Origin: Microlunatus lacustris
GTDB taxonomy: Bacteria; Actinomycetota; Actinomycetes; Propionibacteriales; Propionibacteriaceae
Direction of reading: 5' to 3'
NCBI GenBank assembly: GCA_039527025.1
Contig: BAAAJN010000010.1
Coordinates: 62,001-126,000, forward strand
Length of the DNA stretch: 64,000 bases
The notes under the pieces are model-generated. The model was not told the DNA's origin. It did not search any database and saw only the letters and a list, made by a program, of their open reading frames with translations. A program made the position numbers and the translations under genes. Positions 6,700 to 15,418 of the stretch are shown piece by piece (the stretch's first letter is position 1; the number at the start of each line of letters is the position of its first letter).

Positions 6700-7569
6700 A
6701 TGGCGCTCACCGCCGACGCCACCACGCTGCACGTCCCCACCCGGCTCGGCCGGCTCCGCGTCCGGGTGACCGGGTCGGGCGAGCCCGTCGTCGCGTGGCA
6801 CAGCCTCTTCACCGACGCACGCAGCTGGGACCGGCTCGTGCCCCTGCTCGAGGGTCGGCGGCTGGTCCTCGTCGACGGGCCCTCCTCCCGCGGCAGCGAC
6901 CCGCTGCGGCGGGCGGTGGACATCGGCGTCTGCGCGGGCGCGGCCGAAGACCTGCTGGCCGGGCTGCCCGAGACCCTCGGCCCCGGCCCCGGCCCCGGCC
7001 CCGGCCCCGTCTCCTGGCTCGGCAGCGCCTGGGGTGGCCACGTCGGCCTCCACCTGGCCGCCACCCGCCCGGACCTGGTCCGCGACCTCGTCGCCGTCAG
7101 CGCACCGACCCACCCCGTCGGCCGGCGGCTCCGCCTGCTCACCTCGGTGCTGGTGCCCCTCTACCGGGTCATCGGGGCGCGCGGGCCGGTACGGGAGGCG
7201 ATCCTCGACACCCTGTTCACCGACCACAGCCGGGCCCAGGACCCCGACGGCGTCGCCCAGGTCCTCGACCCGCTCGAGCGCGCACCGCGGCCGGCCATGG
7301 CGCGCGCCATCGAGACGGCGATCCTGCACCGCACCGACCTCGCGTGGGCCGCGCGACAGATCACCTGCCCGGTGCTGCTGGTCACCACCGACGACCGGGG
7401 CGAGTGGACGCCGGAGCAGGCGGCGGCGATGGCGGCGCAGATGCCGGACGCCCGGGTGGTGACGATCGCCGGCTCGCGGGTGCTCCCCTCGATCGAGCAA
7501 CCGGCCGCCCTGGCAGCCGCCCTGACGGCGTTCTGGGACGGCACGGGACCCCGCCCCGGCGGGGAATAG
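6700..7569 (+). CDS. α/β-hydrolase-fold protein lacking catalytic residues
   Basis: 289 residues with the overall α/β-hydrolase pattern (strand before AWHSLFTDARSWD, nucleophile elbow, cap helices, late TTDDRGEW acid strand). The elbow reads GSAWGG, with Ala where Ser or Asp should be, and the C-terminal position that normally reads GH reads GSRVLPSIEQP, without His. Both key residues of the triad are therefore missing, and ordinary hydrolase or dehalogenase activity is unlikely. The ATG at 6700 has AGGAGGAG just upstream. A run of five GGCCCC units encodes Gly-Pro repeats before the elbow. Control by the divergent TetR gene is likely. It might bind a ligand or partner without hydrolysis. Confidence 0.75.
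   Translation: MALTADATTLHVPTRLGRLRVRVTGSGEPVVAWHSLFTDARSWDRLVPLLEGRRLVLVDGPSSRGSDPLRRAVDIGVCAGAAEDLLAGLPETLGPGPGPGPGPVSWLGSAWGGHVGLHLAATRPDLVRDLVAVSAPTHPVGRRLRLLTSVLVPLYRVIGARGPVREAILDTLFTDHSRAQDPDGVAQVLDPLERAPRPAMARAIETAILHRTDLAWAARQITCPVLLVTTDDRGEWTPEQAAAMAAQMPDARVVTIAGSRVLPSIEQPAALAAALTAFWDGTGPRPGGE
6979..7008 (+). repeat. GGCCCC hexamer repeat, five units
   Basis: Five exact tandem units inside the hydrolase-like gene, read as alternating Gly and Pro. The unit length keeps the frame, so copy number could vary without truncation. Confidence 0.8.
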
Positions 7570-7597
7570 CGTCCCCGCCGACCTCGTTGACGACGCC

Positions 7598-7864
7598 ATG
7601 AGCAGCTACGAGGCGACCCCGGGCAAGCCGACCATGTTCACCACGAGCTGGTGCGGCTACTGCGCCCGGCTCAAGGGCCAGCTGAAGCGGGCCGGCGTGG
7701 AGTGGGACGAGGTCGACATCGAGTCCCACCCCGACGCGGCCGCCGTGGTGGCCGCGGTCAACGGCGGCAACCAGACGGTCCCGACCCTCCTGTTCTCCGA
7801 CGGCACGGCGATGACCAACCCCTCGGCCTCCCAGGTCGAGCGCAAGCTGGCCGAGCTCCGCTGA
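7598..7864 (+). CDS. mrx1: mycoredoxin-type glutaredoxin-like protein
   Basis: 88 residues with a thioredoxin fold, active-site CGYC near residues 19-22, the cis-Pro in TVPTLLF, and a C-terminal TNPSASQV. Mycoredoxin-1 reduces mixed disulfides of mycothiol in actinobacteria. In M. tuberculosis mrx1 (Rv3198A) also sits beside uvrD2, which supports the call. Its stop overlaps the probable CTG start of the following HAD gene. A cytosolic redox role is expected. Confidence 0.9.
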   Translation: MSSYEATPGKPTMFTTSWCGYCARLKGQLKRAGVEWDEVDIESHPDAAAVVAAVNGGNQTVPTLLFSDGTAMTNPSASQVERKLAELR

Positions 7865-8520
7865 GCACCGCGACGCCCACCCGGCGGGTCAGCACCGTCG
7901 TCTTCGACGTCGACGGCTGCCTGCTCGACTCTGCCGACGGCATCGTCGCGGGCTACCAGCACGCGCTGCGCAGCGTCGGCTTCCCGGTGCCTGAGGAGCA
8001 GGTGCTGCGCTCCGACCTCGGTCCGCCCGTCGGGGTGCTCTTCACCCGCCTCGGCCTGGACGAGTCCTCCCTGGAGGCGGCGGTCGCGGCCTACCGGGCG
8101 TTCTACGCCGAGACGGGGATGCACCAGGCCCGGGTGTACCCCGGGATCACCGAGCTGCTGGACGGGCTGACCGAGCGCGGCGTCGCCCTGGCCACGGCCA
8201 CCATGAAGCTGACGCCCGTCGCCGAGGCGATCCTGCAGCGGCACGGCCTGGGCGGGTACTTCGCCGTGGTCAACGGCACCGACGCCACCCACCACACCAA
8301 GGCCGAGACCCTCACCCACGCCCTCGAACGCCTGGGCGCGCCCGACCGCGCCGGCGTGCTGATGGTCGGTGACCGGCACTCCGACGTCGCCGCCGCGCAG
8401 CTCTGCGGGGTCGGGTCGGTCGCCGCCACCTGGGGCTACGGCACGGTCGCCGAGCTGTCGGCCACCGGGGCCGACCACCTCTTCGACGAGCCGACGGCGC
8501 TGCTCGACCTGCTCGACTGA
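7861..8520 (+). CDS. HAD-superfamily phosphatase with probable CTG start
   Basis: 219 residues. Motif I FDVDGCLLDS with its two aspartates, the cap region, motif II around ATATMK and motif IV GDRHSDVAAA are those of phosphoglycolate-phosphatase-like HAD enzymes; the substrate cannot be told. No ATG, GTG or TTG exists in frame between the end of the mycoredoxin gene and motif I. A CTG at 7861 overlaps the mycoredoxin stop as CTGA, like the ATGA and GTGA overlaps common here, and gives an N-terminus of 11 residues before the first β-strand. Starting at the upstream GTG (7651) would mean reading about 70 codons of the mycoredoxin gene out of frame. Confidence 0.75.
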   Translation: MSTATPTRRVSTVVFDVDGCLLDSADGIVAGYQHALRSVGFPVPEEQVLRSDLGPPVGVLFTRLGLDESSLEAAVAAYRAFYAETGMHQARVYPGITELLDGLTERGVALATATMKLTPVAEAILQRHGLGGYFAVVNGTDATHHTKAETLTHALERLGAPDRAGVLMVGDRHSDVAAAQLCGVGSVAATWGYGTVAELSATGADHLFDEPTALLDLLD

Positions 8521-8558
8521 CCCGGTCCGGCCTGGCCGGAAGTGTCAGGGGTCCGGCC

Positions 8559-8564
8559 TAGGGT
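8559..8564 (+). promoter_or_regulatory. -10 box before recC
   Basis: TAGGGT ends nine bases before the recC ATG, so transcription would begin within a few bases of the start codon. No clear -35 box is seen. Confidence 0.4.
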
Positions 8565-8573
8565 GAGCAGACC

Positions 8574-11500
8574 ATGAGCCTGCAGATCCACCGAGCCGAG
8601 CGCGCCGACCGTCTGGTCGACGCGCTCGGTGTGCTGCTCGCCGACCCGCTGCCGGACCCGTTCGCCACCGAGGTGGTCAGCGTGCCGACCCCGGGCGTGG
8701 AGCGCTGGCTGGCCCAGCGGCTCGCCGGCCGGCTCGGCGTCGGCCCGGCGGGCGGCGACGGCGTCTGCGCCGGCGTGGACTTCCCCCCGCTGCCCCGGCT
8801 GGTCGAGCGCGCCCTGGGCACTCCGGAGTCGGTGCGGCTGGAGGACCCGTGGCGGCCGCAGCGAGCGGTCTGGCCCCTGCTCCGGGTGCTGGACGAGGTC
8901 CGCGGCGAGGCCTGGGCCGCGGTGCTGTGGAGCTACCTGGGCGACCGCCCGGTGCTCGACGCGGCCGGTCGCAGCCGGGACGACGCCGAGGGCCGATCCC
9001 CCCTCGACGCCGCCCGCAGCGGCCGACGCTGGTCCACCGCCCGGCACCTGGCCGGGCTCTTCGCCCGCTACGCCGCCGCCCGTCCCGGCATGGTGCAGGA
9101 CTGGGCCGCCAGCCGCGACGTCGACGGCGAGGGCCGCCCACTGCCTGCCGACCGCGCCTGGCAGGCCGAGCTCTGGCGTCGGCTGCGGGCCGAGCTGGAC
9201 GCCCCCAGCCCGGCCGAGCGGGTGGCGGCGGGGACGGCGGCGCTGGCCGCCGACCCTTCCCTGAGCGACCTGCCCGCGCGGGTCTCGGTGTTCGGCGCCA
9301 CCCGCCTGGAGCCCCAGCACGTCAGCGTGCTCGCCGCGCTCGCCCAGGGGCGGGACGTCCACCTGTGGCTCCCCCACCCCTCCCCGGACCTGTGGCGGTC
9401 GCTGGCCGCGGGCCCGGCCGGCCCCCGGCTGCCCCGACGGACCGAGGACTTCGGCGACGCCGCCGCCCGGCACCGGCTGCTGGCCTACCTGGGCCGTGAC
9501 GTCCGCGAGCTCCAGCTGGTGCTCCAGGCGTCCGGGGTGCCGCTGCAGGACTCCCACCACCCGGCCGAGCCGGCGACGGCGGTCCGGCCGGTCCGGCTGC
9601 TCGCGCACCTGCAGGCCGGGATCGCGGCCAACCGCCCCCCGTCGGAGCCGGCCGCCCGGCCTCGGCTGGACGGGTCCGACCGGAGCGTCCGGTTCCACCG
9701 CTCGCACGGCCCCGACCGCCAGGTGGAGGTGCTCCGCGAGGTGCTGGTCGGGCTGCTCGCCGACGACCCGACGCTCGAACCCCGCGACATCCTCGTCATG
9801 TGCCCCGACATCGAGACCTTCGCCCCGCTGGTGGCGGCGACGTTCGGGCTGGAGACCGACGAGACGACGGCGGAGCACCCGGGTCACCGGCTCCGGGTGC
9901 GGCTGGCCGACCGCTCCCTGCGGCAGGTCAACCCCCTGCTGTCGGTGCTCAGCCGGCTGGTGGTGCTGGCCGGCTCGCGGATGGAGTCCGCCGCCCTGCT
10001 GGACCTGTGCGCCACCCCGCCGGTCGCCCGCCGCTTCGGCTTCACCGGGGACGACCTGGAGCGGCTGCGCGACCTGGTCACCAGTTCCGGCGTGCGCTGG
10101 GGCCTCGACGCCGGGCACCGGGCGTCCTTCGGGATGGCCGGCTTCGGCCAGAACACCTGGAGCGCGGGCCTGGACCGGCTGCTGCTCGGCGTCGCGATGG
10201 ACGAGTCGGGGCAGCACTTCCTCGGGACCGCGCTGCCGCTGGACGACGTGGACTCCGCCGACGTGGACCTGGTCGGCCGGCTCGCCGAGCTGGTCGCGCG
10301 GCTCGGCGAGGTGACGGACCGCTGCCAGGCCGCGCAGCCGCTGGCCGGCTGGGTGGCGCTGTTCCGGGACTGCCTGGAGCTGCTGACCGCGGTGCCCCCG
10401 GCCGAGACCTGGCAGCTCGCGCACGCCCAGGCCGAGCTGGGTCGGCTGACCGAGACCGCGGGCGAGGACGCCGAGACGGTGCTGTCGCTGGCCGAGGTGA
10501 CGGCCCTGCTGGCGGAGGCCTTCCGCGGCCGACCCGGGCGCAGCAACTTCCGCACCGGCACGCTGACGTTGTGCACCATGCATCCCATGCGGTCGGTCCC
10601 GCACCGCGTCGTCTGCCTGCTCGGCGTGGACGACGGCGTCTTCCCCCGCCGTGGCCGGTTGGACGGCGACGACATCACCGCCGTCGACGAGCGGGTCGGC
10701 GACCCCGACCCGCGCAGCGAGGACCGGCAGCTGCTGCTCGACGCCGTGCTGGCCGCGGAGGAGCACCTCGTCCTCGTCTTCGCCGGGATGGACCCGCGCA
10801 CCGGCGTGGACATCCCGCCCGCGGTCCCGGTCAAGGAGCTGATGGACGCGGTCGACCTGACCGTGACGACCGGGGACGGCCGGCCACCGTCGGCGCACAC
10901 CACCGTGCGGCACCCGCTGCAGCCCTTCGACCCCGAGAACTTCGCCGTCGGGGAGCTGGAACCGGGCCGACGACGACCCTTCAGCTTCGACGTCGCGGCC
11001 CTGCGCGGTGCGCAGGCGTCCCTGCAGGACCGCAGCCGGCCGCCGCACGTCTTCGGCCGCACGGAGCTCCCCCCGCTGCCCGCCGAGGGGCCGGTCGAGC
11101 TGGCCGAGCTCACCCGCTTCTTCCGGCACCCGCTCCGCGCGCTGCTGCGGACCCGGGCCGGTGTCTCCCTCTACGGCGAGGACGCGGCACCCGACCCCGA
11201 GATCCCCGCCGACCTCGACGGCCTGCAGCGCTGGGCCATCGGCGAGCGGATGCTCGACCTGCACCTGCAGGGCGTCGACCTCGACGTGCTGCGCGCCGCC
11301 GAGTGGCGCCGTGGTGCCCTGCCGCCGCGCGGCTTCGGGTCCCAGGTGCTGACCCAGGTCACCGGGCAGGTGGCCGAGGTGCGTGCCGCGGCCGACCCCT
11401 TCCTCGGGGCTGAGCCCCGCCGGGTCGAGCTGGCCGGTCGGCTGGGCGACCGGCTGCTGGTGGGCACCGTGCTCGGCGTGCACGGCGACGACCTCGTCCA

Positions 11501-12002
11501 GGTCAGCTACTCCCGGCTCAGCGCGAAGCACCGGCTGCAGGCCTGGCTGGAGCTGCTGGCCCTGACCGCCGTCCGACCGGGCCGCCCCTGGCGAGCGGTC
11601 AGCGTCGCCCGCCGCGGGGTGTCGGTGCTCGGCCCGCTGGAGCCCGGCTGGGCGGCACGGGTGCTGGCCGACCTCGTCGAGCTGCAGCAGACCGGGCTGC
11701 GAGAGCCCCTGCCGTTCGCCGCGAAGACGTCGCTGGAGTACGCCTCGATCCGGTTCGCCGACCGCCCGCTGGGCCCACGGATGAAGCTCCTGCACGGGGT
11801 GTGGCGCGAGGACGGCGACGACCTCTACGCCCGGTTCTTCGACCCCCCGCCGGGCGGCGACGGGCCGACCGGTCTGGACGCGCTGCTGGCCGAGCGGTCC
11901 CGCCCGGAGGAGGAGCGCGGCAGCCTCGTCGAGCCCAGCCGGTTCGGCACCCTGGCCCGCCGGGTCTTCCACCCCCTGCTGACCCACGAGGAGTCCCCGT
12001 GA
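8574..12002 (+). CDS. recC: RecC subunit of exodeoxyribonuclease V
   Basis: 1142 residues, the usual RecC length. The start reads MSLQIHRAERADRLVDALG, and PTPGVERWLAQRLA is the conserved N-terminal RecC stretch. Further typical blocks include VPHRVVCLLGVDDGVFPR near residue 670 and a PD-(D/E)xK-like C-terminal domain without catalytic residues. RecC holds the RecB and RecD motors together and recognises Chi-like sequences. It overlaps recB by four bases (GTGA), so the three subunits should be made in fixed ratio. In M. tuberculosis recBCD lies elsewhere; here it sits between mycoredoxin and nudC. Confidence 0.93.
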   Translation: MSLQIHRAERADRLVDALGVLLADPLPDPFATEVVSVPTPGVERWLAQRLAGRLGVGPAGGDGVCAGVDFPPLPRLVERALGTPESVRLEDPWRPQRAVWPLLRVLDEVRGEAWAAVLWSYLGDRPVLDAAGRSRDDAEGRSPLDAARSGRRWSTARHLAGLFARYAAARPGMVQDWAASRDVDGEGRPLPADRAWQAELWRRLRAELDAPSPAERVAAGTAALAADPSLSDLPARVSVFGATRLEPQHVSVLAALAQGRDVHLWLPHPSPDLWRSLAAGPAGPRLPRRTEDFGDAAARHRLLAYLGRDVRELQLVLQASGVPLQDSHHPAEPATAVRPVRLLAHLQAGIAANRPPSEPAARPRLDGSDRSVRFHRSHGPDRQVEVLREVLVGLLADDPTLEPRDILVMCPDIETFAPLVAATFGLETDETTAEHPGHRLRVRLADRSLRQVNPLLSVLSRLVVLAGSRMESAALLDLCATPPVARRFGFTGDDLERLRDLVTSSGVRWGLDAGHRASFGMAGFGQNTWSAGLDRLLLGVAMDESGQHFLGTALPLDDVDSADVDLVGRLAELVARLGEVTDRCQAAQPLAGWVALFRDCLELLTAVPPAETWQLAHAQAELGRLTETAGEDAETVLSLAEVTALLAEAFRGRPGRSNFRTGTLTLCTMHPMRSVPHRVVCLLGVDDGVFPRRGRLDGDDITAVDERVGDPDPRSEDRQLLLDAVLAAEEHLVLVFAGMDPRTGVDIPPAVPVKELMDAVDLTVTTGDGRPPSAHTTVRHPLQPFDPENFAVGELEPGRRRPFSFDVAALRGAQASLQDRSRPPHVFGRTELPPLPAEGPVELAELTRFFRHPLRALLRTRAGVSLYGEDAAPDPEIPADLDGLQRWAIGERMLDLHLQGVDLDVLRAAEWRRGALPPRGFGSQVLTQVTGQVAEVRAAADPFLGAEPRRVELAGRLGDRLLVGTVLGVHGDDLVQVSYSRLSAKHRLQAWLELLALTAVRPGRPWRAVSVARRGVSVLGPLEPGWAARVLADLVELQQTGLREPLPFAAKTSLEYASIRFADRPLGPRMKLLHGVWREDGDDLYARFFDPPPGGDGPTGLDALLAERSRPEEERGSLVEPSRFGTLARRVFHPLLTHEESP

Positions 12003-15000
12003 GCACAGCGGCGACCACGCTGCCCGCTCCTGCCGAGGACCTGGAGCCGTTCGACGTCCGTGGTCCGCTGCCGTCGGGCACCACGGTGCTGGAGGCCAGT
12101 GCGGGCACCGGCAAGACCTTCACCATCGCCGCCCTCGCCGCCCGGTACCTGGCGGAGGGGGTCGTCGAGCTCGGTGAGCTGATGCTGGTCACCTTCGGCC
12201 GCAACGCCAGCCTCGAGCTGCGGCTGCGCGTGCGGGAGCGGCTGGTGGCCACCGAGGCGGCGCTCCGCGCGGTCCGGCGCGGGCATCCCCGGCCCGCGGT
12301 CGACGAGATCGGGGAGCTGCTCTGCGCCGGGTCCGACGACGAGCTGGCCGCCCGGCAGGCGCGCGTCGCGCGGGCGCTCGCCGAGTTCGACGCGGCCACC
12401 ATCGCCACCACCCACGAGTTCTGCCTGCAGATGCTCGACGGGTTGGGGGTGCTGGGTGACCGCGAGCCGCAGGCCGTCTTCGTCGAGCACCTCGGTGACC
12501 TGGTCCGTGAGGTGACCAGCGACGTCTACCTCCGGCGCTACGCCACCGGCGGGCGCGCCCCCTTCCGCGACTTCGCGGAGGCGCTGGAGGTGGCCTCGCG
12601 GGCCGTCGCCGCGGTGCACGCCACCCTGGTGCCCGCCGCCGGAGACCCCGAGGAGGCGAGCGACGCCGCCGAGCGGGTCGGCTTCGCCCGTGAGGTCCGC
12701 GCCGAGGTGGAGCGCCGCAAGCTCGCCGGCCGACTGTTCACCTACGACGACATGCTGACGCGGCTGCGGGACGCGCTCGCCGACCCGCGCTGGGGCGCGG
12801 CCGCGGCGGAGCGGCTGCGGACGCGCTACCGGGTCGTGATGGTCGACGAGTTCCAGGACACCGACCCGGTGCAGTGGGAGATCCTCCGGCGCGCGTTCCA
12901 CGGGCACGCGACCCTGATCCTGATCGGCGATCCCAAGCAGGCGATCTACGCCTTCCGGGGCGCGGACGTGTTCAGCTACCTGCAGGCCCGGGAGGAAGCC
13001 GGCACCGTCGCCACCCTGGCTACCAACTGGCGCAGCGACGCGGCCCTGGTGGAGGCGCTGGCCACCCTGATGGGCGGGGCGGCGCTCGGCGACCCGCGGA
13101 TCGTCGTCCGGCCGGTGGCGGCGCGCCACGCCGAGCGCCGGCTGCGGGGACCTGCCGGGTCGTCCCCACCGCCGCTCCGGCTCCGGGTCCGTCCGCACGA
13201 GGTCGACGCGGACGAGCCGCCGCTGGTCGGGGAGGTCCGGCCGACGGTCCTGGCCGACCTGGTGGCCGACGTGACGGCCACCCTGACCGGGGGGACCGAG
13301 GTCCACCTGGACGGCGCCTGGCGTCCGGTGCAGCCCGCCGACATCGCCGTCCTGGTCCGCACCAACGACCGCGGCGAGGAGGTCCGCGAAGCGCTGGTGG
13401 CCGCCGGGGTGCCCGCGGTGATGCTGGGGGCCGGCTCGGTGTTCACCTCGCCGATGGCGCAGGAGTGGCTGACCCTGCTCACCGCGCTGGAGCAGCCCCG
13501 CCAGCAGCTGGCCCGGCGTGCGGCGCTGACCCCCTTCGTCGGCTGGACCTTCGCCCAGCTGGCCGGAGCCACCGAGGACCAGCTGACCGACCTGGCGCAG
13601 CGGGTCCGCTGGTGGAGCCGCGTGCTGGCCGGCCGCGGAGTCGCCGCGCTGGTGGAGACGCTGAACGCCGACACCCGGCTGCCGGAGCGGCTGCTGGGCA
13701 CCGTCGGGGGTGAGCGCCAGCTGACCGACCTGCGCCACCTCGCCGAGACCCTGCACGCCGCCATGGTGGCCGGGCCGCTCGGGGTCGGGGCGCTCCGCGC
13801 CTGGCTGCAGGACCGGATCAGCGAGGCCCGGGCCCGGCTGGCCGGAGACGGCAGCCGACGGCTGGAGACCGACGCCCGAGCCGTCACCGTGGTCACCGTG
13901 CACCGCAGCAAGGGGCTGGAGTACCCGCTGGTCTACCTGCCCGACGGCTGGGACCGGCACGTCAACGGCCGCGACGAGGGCCGGACCGTCGCCCTGCACG
14001 AGGACGGGGCAGCTGTGCTCGACGTGGGCGGCCGCTCCGGGGCCGGCCGCAGCGAGCGGTTCCGGGCCGCTCTGGAGGAGGACGCCGGGGAGAACCTGCG
14101 GCTGCTCTACGTCGCCCTCACCCGGGCCCAGTGCCAGGTGGTCGCCTGGTGGGCCCCGTCGCACAACACCCCCAGCTCGGCCCTGCAGCGCTTCCTCTAC
14201 CGGGCGCGCAGCAGCGAGGGCGAGGTGCCCCTGCCGTCCTACCCGCTGTCGGGCGACCCGAGCGCGCTCCCAGGACTCGGCGCCGGCGTCGCGGTCGAGC
14301 CGCTGCTCGCCCGGCCGGTCACCCCGTGGCAGGGCGAGACCACCGACTCACCGGCCCTGGCGGTTCGCGCCTTCGCGCGGCCGCTGGACCTGCGCTGGCG
14401 GCGCACCTCCTACTCCGCGCTCACCGCGGCGGTGCACGGCATCGAGCTGGTCAGCGCGGGCGTGGGCAGCGAGGCGGAGCCGTTGCACGAGGACGACGAG
14501 GCGGCGCCCGCGGTCGGCACCCCCGAAGACGGCCCGGCGACCGGTGCCGAGGTCGACGACGCAGCGCTGGCCGCCCCGTCACCGATGGGTGAGCTGCCCA
14601 GCGGTGTCGACTTCGGCACCGCGGTGCACAGCGTGTTCGAGCTCGTCGACCCGACCGCGCCCGACCTGGCCGCCGAGCTGCGCCGGGCGACCAGCGTGGC
14701 GCTGGGTCGGACGAGTGGCAGCCTCGGGGTCGAGACGCTGGCCCCGGCCCTGCTGCCGTCGCTGCTCACCCCGTTGGGTCCGCTGGCGGGCGGACGACGG
14801 CTGGCCGACATCCCGCCCCGGGACCGGCTGGCGGAGCTGACGTTCGAGATGCCGCTCGCGGGTGGCGACGAGGCGCGGGCCGAGGTCACCGTGGGCCGAC
14901 TGGCCCCGCTGGTCCGCCGGCACCTGCCGGTCGCGGACCCCCTGCGCCGCTACGCCGACCTGCTGGAGCACCCGACGCTGGCCGAGCAGCCGCTGCGCGG

Positions 15001-15418
15001 CTACCTGAACGGCAGCATCGACGCCGTGCTGCGGGTGCCCGACGAGGCCGGGGTGCCCCGCTACCTGGTGGTGGACTACAAGACGAACTGGCTCGGCAGC
15101 TTCGACGGCCGGCCGCTCACCGTCGGCGACTACGCCCCGCCACGGCTGGCCGCAGCGATGATGGCCGCGCACTACCCGCTGCAGGCCCTGCTGTACGGCG
15201 TCGCGGTGCACCGGCTGCTGCGCTGGCGACAGCCCGGCTACGACCCGGCCGCCCACCTCGGCGGGGTGCTGTACCTCTTCGTCCGGGGCATGGCCGGACC
15301 AGACACCCCGCAGGTGGACGGCGTGCCCTGCGGCGTCTTCAGCTGGCGGCCGCCGGCCGCGCTGGTCACCGACCTCTCCGACGTGCTGGACGGCCGCGAC
15401 CCCGAGGGGCACCCGTGA
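11999..15418 (+). CDS. recB: RecB helicase-nuclease subunit of exodeoxyribonuclease V
   Basis: 1139 residues. Walker A ASAGTGKTFT near residue 34, the Walker B-like VMVDEFQDTDPVQ near 280, GDPKQAIYAFRGAD, and TVVTVHRSKGLEYP near 630 define the 3'-5' motor. The C-terminal nuclease domain shows VVDYKTNW near residue 1021 and QALLYGVA soon after, so the nuclease is intact. RecB unwinds and degrades double-strand ends. GTGA overlaps join it to recC and recD. In mycobacteria RecBCD mainly serves single-strand annealing while AdnAB feeds recombination; whether that division holds here is inference. Confidence 0.93.
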   Translation: MSTAATTLPAPAEDLEPFDVRGPLPSGTTVLEASAGTGKTFTIAALAARYLAEGVVELGELMLVTFGRNASLELRLRVRERLVATEAALRAVRRGHPRPAVDEIGELLCAGSDDELAARQARVARALAEFDAATIATTHEFCLQMLDGLGVLGDREPQAVFVEHLGDLVREVTSDVYLRRYATGGRAPFRDFAEALEVASRAVAAVHATLVPAAGDPEEASDAAERVGFAREVRAEVERRKLAGRLFTYDDMLTRLRDALADPRWGAAAAERLRTRYRVVMVDEFQDTDPVQWEILRRAFHGHATLILIGDPKQAIYAFRGADVFSYLQAREEAGTVATLATNWRSDAALVEALATLMGGAALGDPRIVVRPVAARHAERRLRGPAGSSPPPLRLRVRPHEVDADEPPLVGEVRPTVLADLVADVTATLTGGTEVHLDGAWRPVQPADIAVLVRTNDRGEEVREALVAAGVPAVMLGAGSVFTSPMAQEWLTLLTALEQPRQQLARRAALTPFVGWTFAQLAGATEDQLTDLAQRVRWWSRVLAGRGVAALVETLNADTRLPERLLGTVGGERQLTDLRHLAETLHAAMVAGPLGVGALRAWLQDRISEARARLAGDGSRRLETDARAVTVVTVHRSKGLEYPLVYLPDGWDRHVNGRDEGRTVALHEDGAAVLDVGGRSGAGRSERFRAALEEDAGENLRLLYVALTRAQCQVVAWWAPSHNTPSSALQRFLYRARSSEGEVPLPSYPLSGDPSALPGLGAGVAVEPLLARPVTPWQGETTDSPALAVRAFARPLDLRWRRTSYSALTAAVHGIELVSAGVGSEAEPLHEDDEAAPAVGTPEDGPATGAEVDDAALAAPSPMGELPSGVDFGTAVHSVFELVDPTAPDLAAELRRATSVALGRTSGSLGVETLAPALLPSLLTPLGPLAGGRRLADIPPRDRLAELTFEMPLAGGDEARAEVTVGRLAPLVRRHLPVADPLRRYADLLEHPTLAEQPLRGYLNGSIDAVLRVPDEAGVPRYLVVDYKTNWLGSFDGRPLTVGDYAPPRLAAAMMAAHYPLQALLYGVAVHRLLRWRQPGYDPAAHLGGVLYLFVRGMAGPDTPQVDGVPCGVFSWRPPAALVTDLSDVLDGRDPEGHP

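Noticed and set aside
8436..11987. An 1183-codon open frame on the minus strand opposite recC
   Set aside because: It is the mirror of the recC coding pattern in GC-rich DNA; the predicted protein is low-complexity Gly/Arg/Val/Gln-rich with no domain, while recC on the plus strand has clear family blocks.
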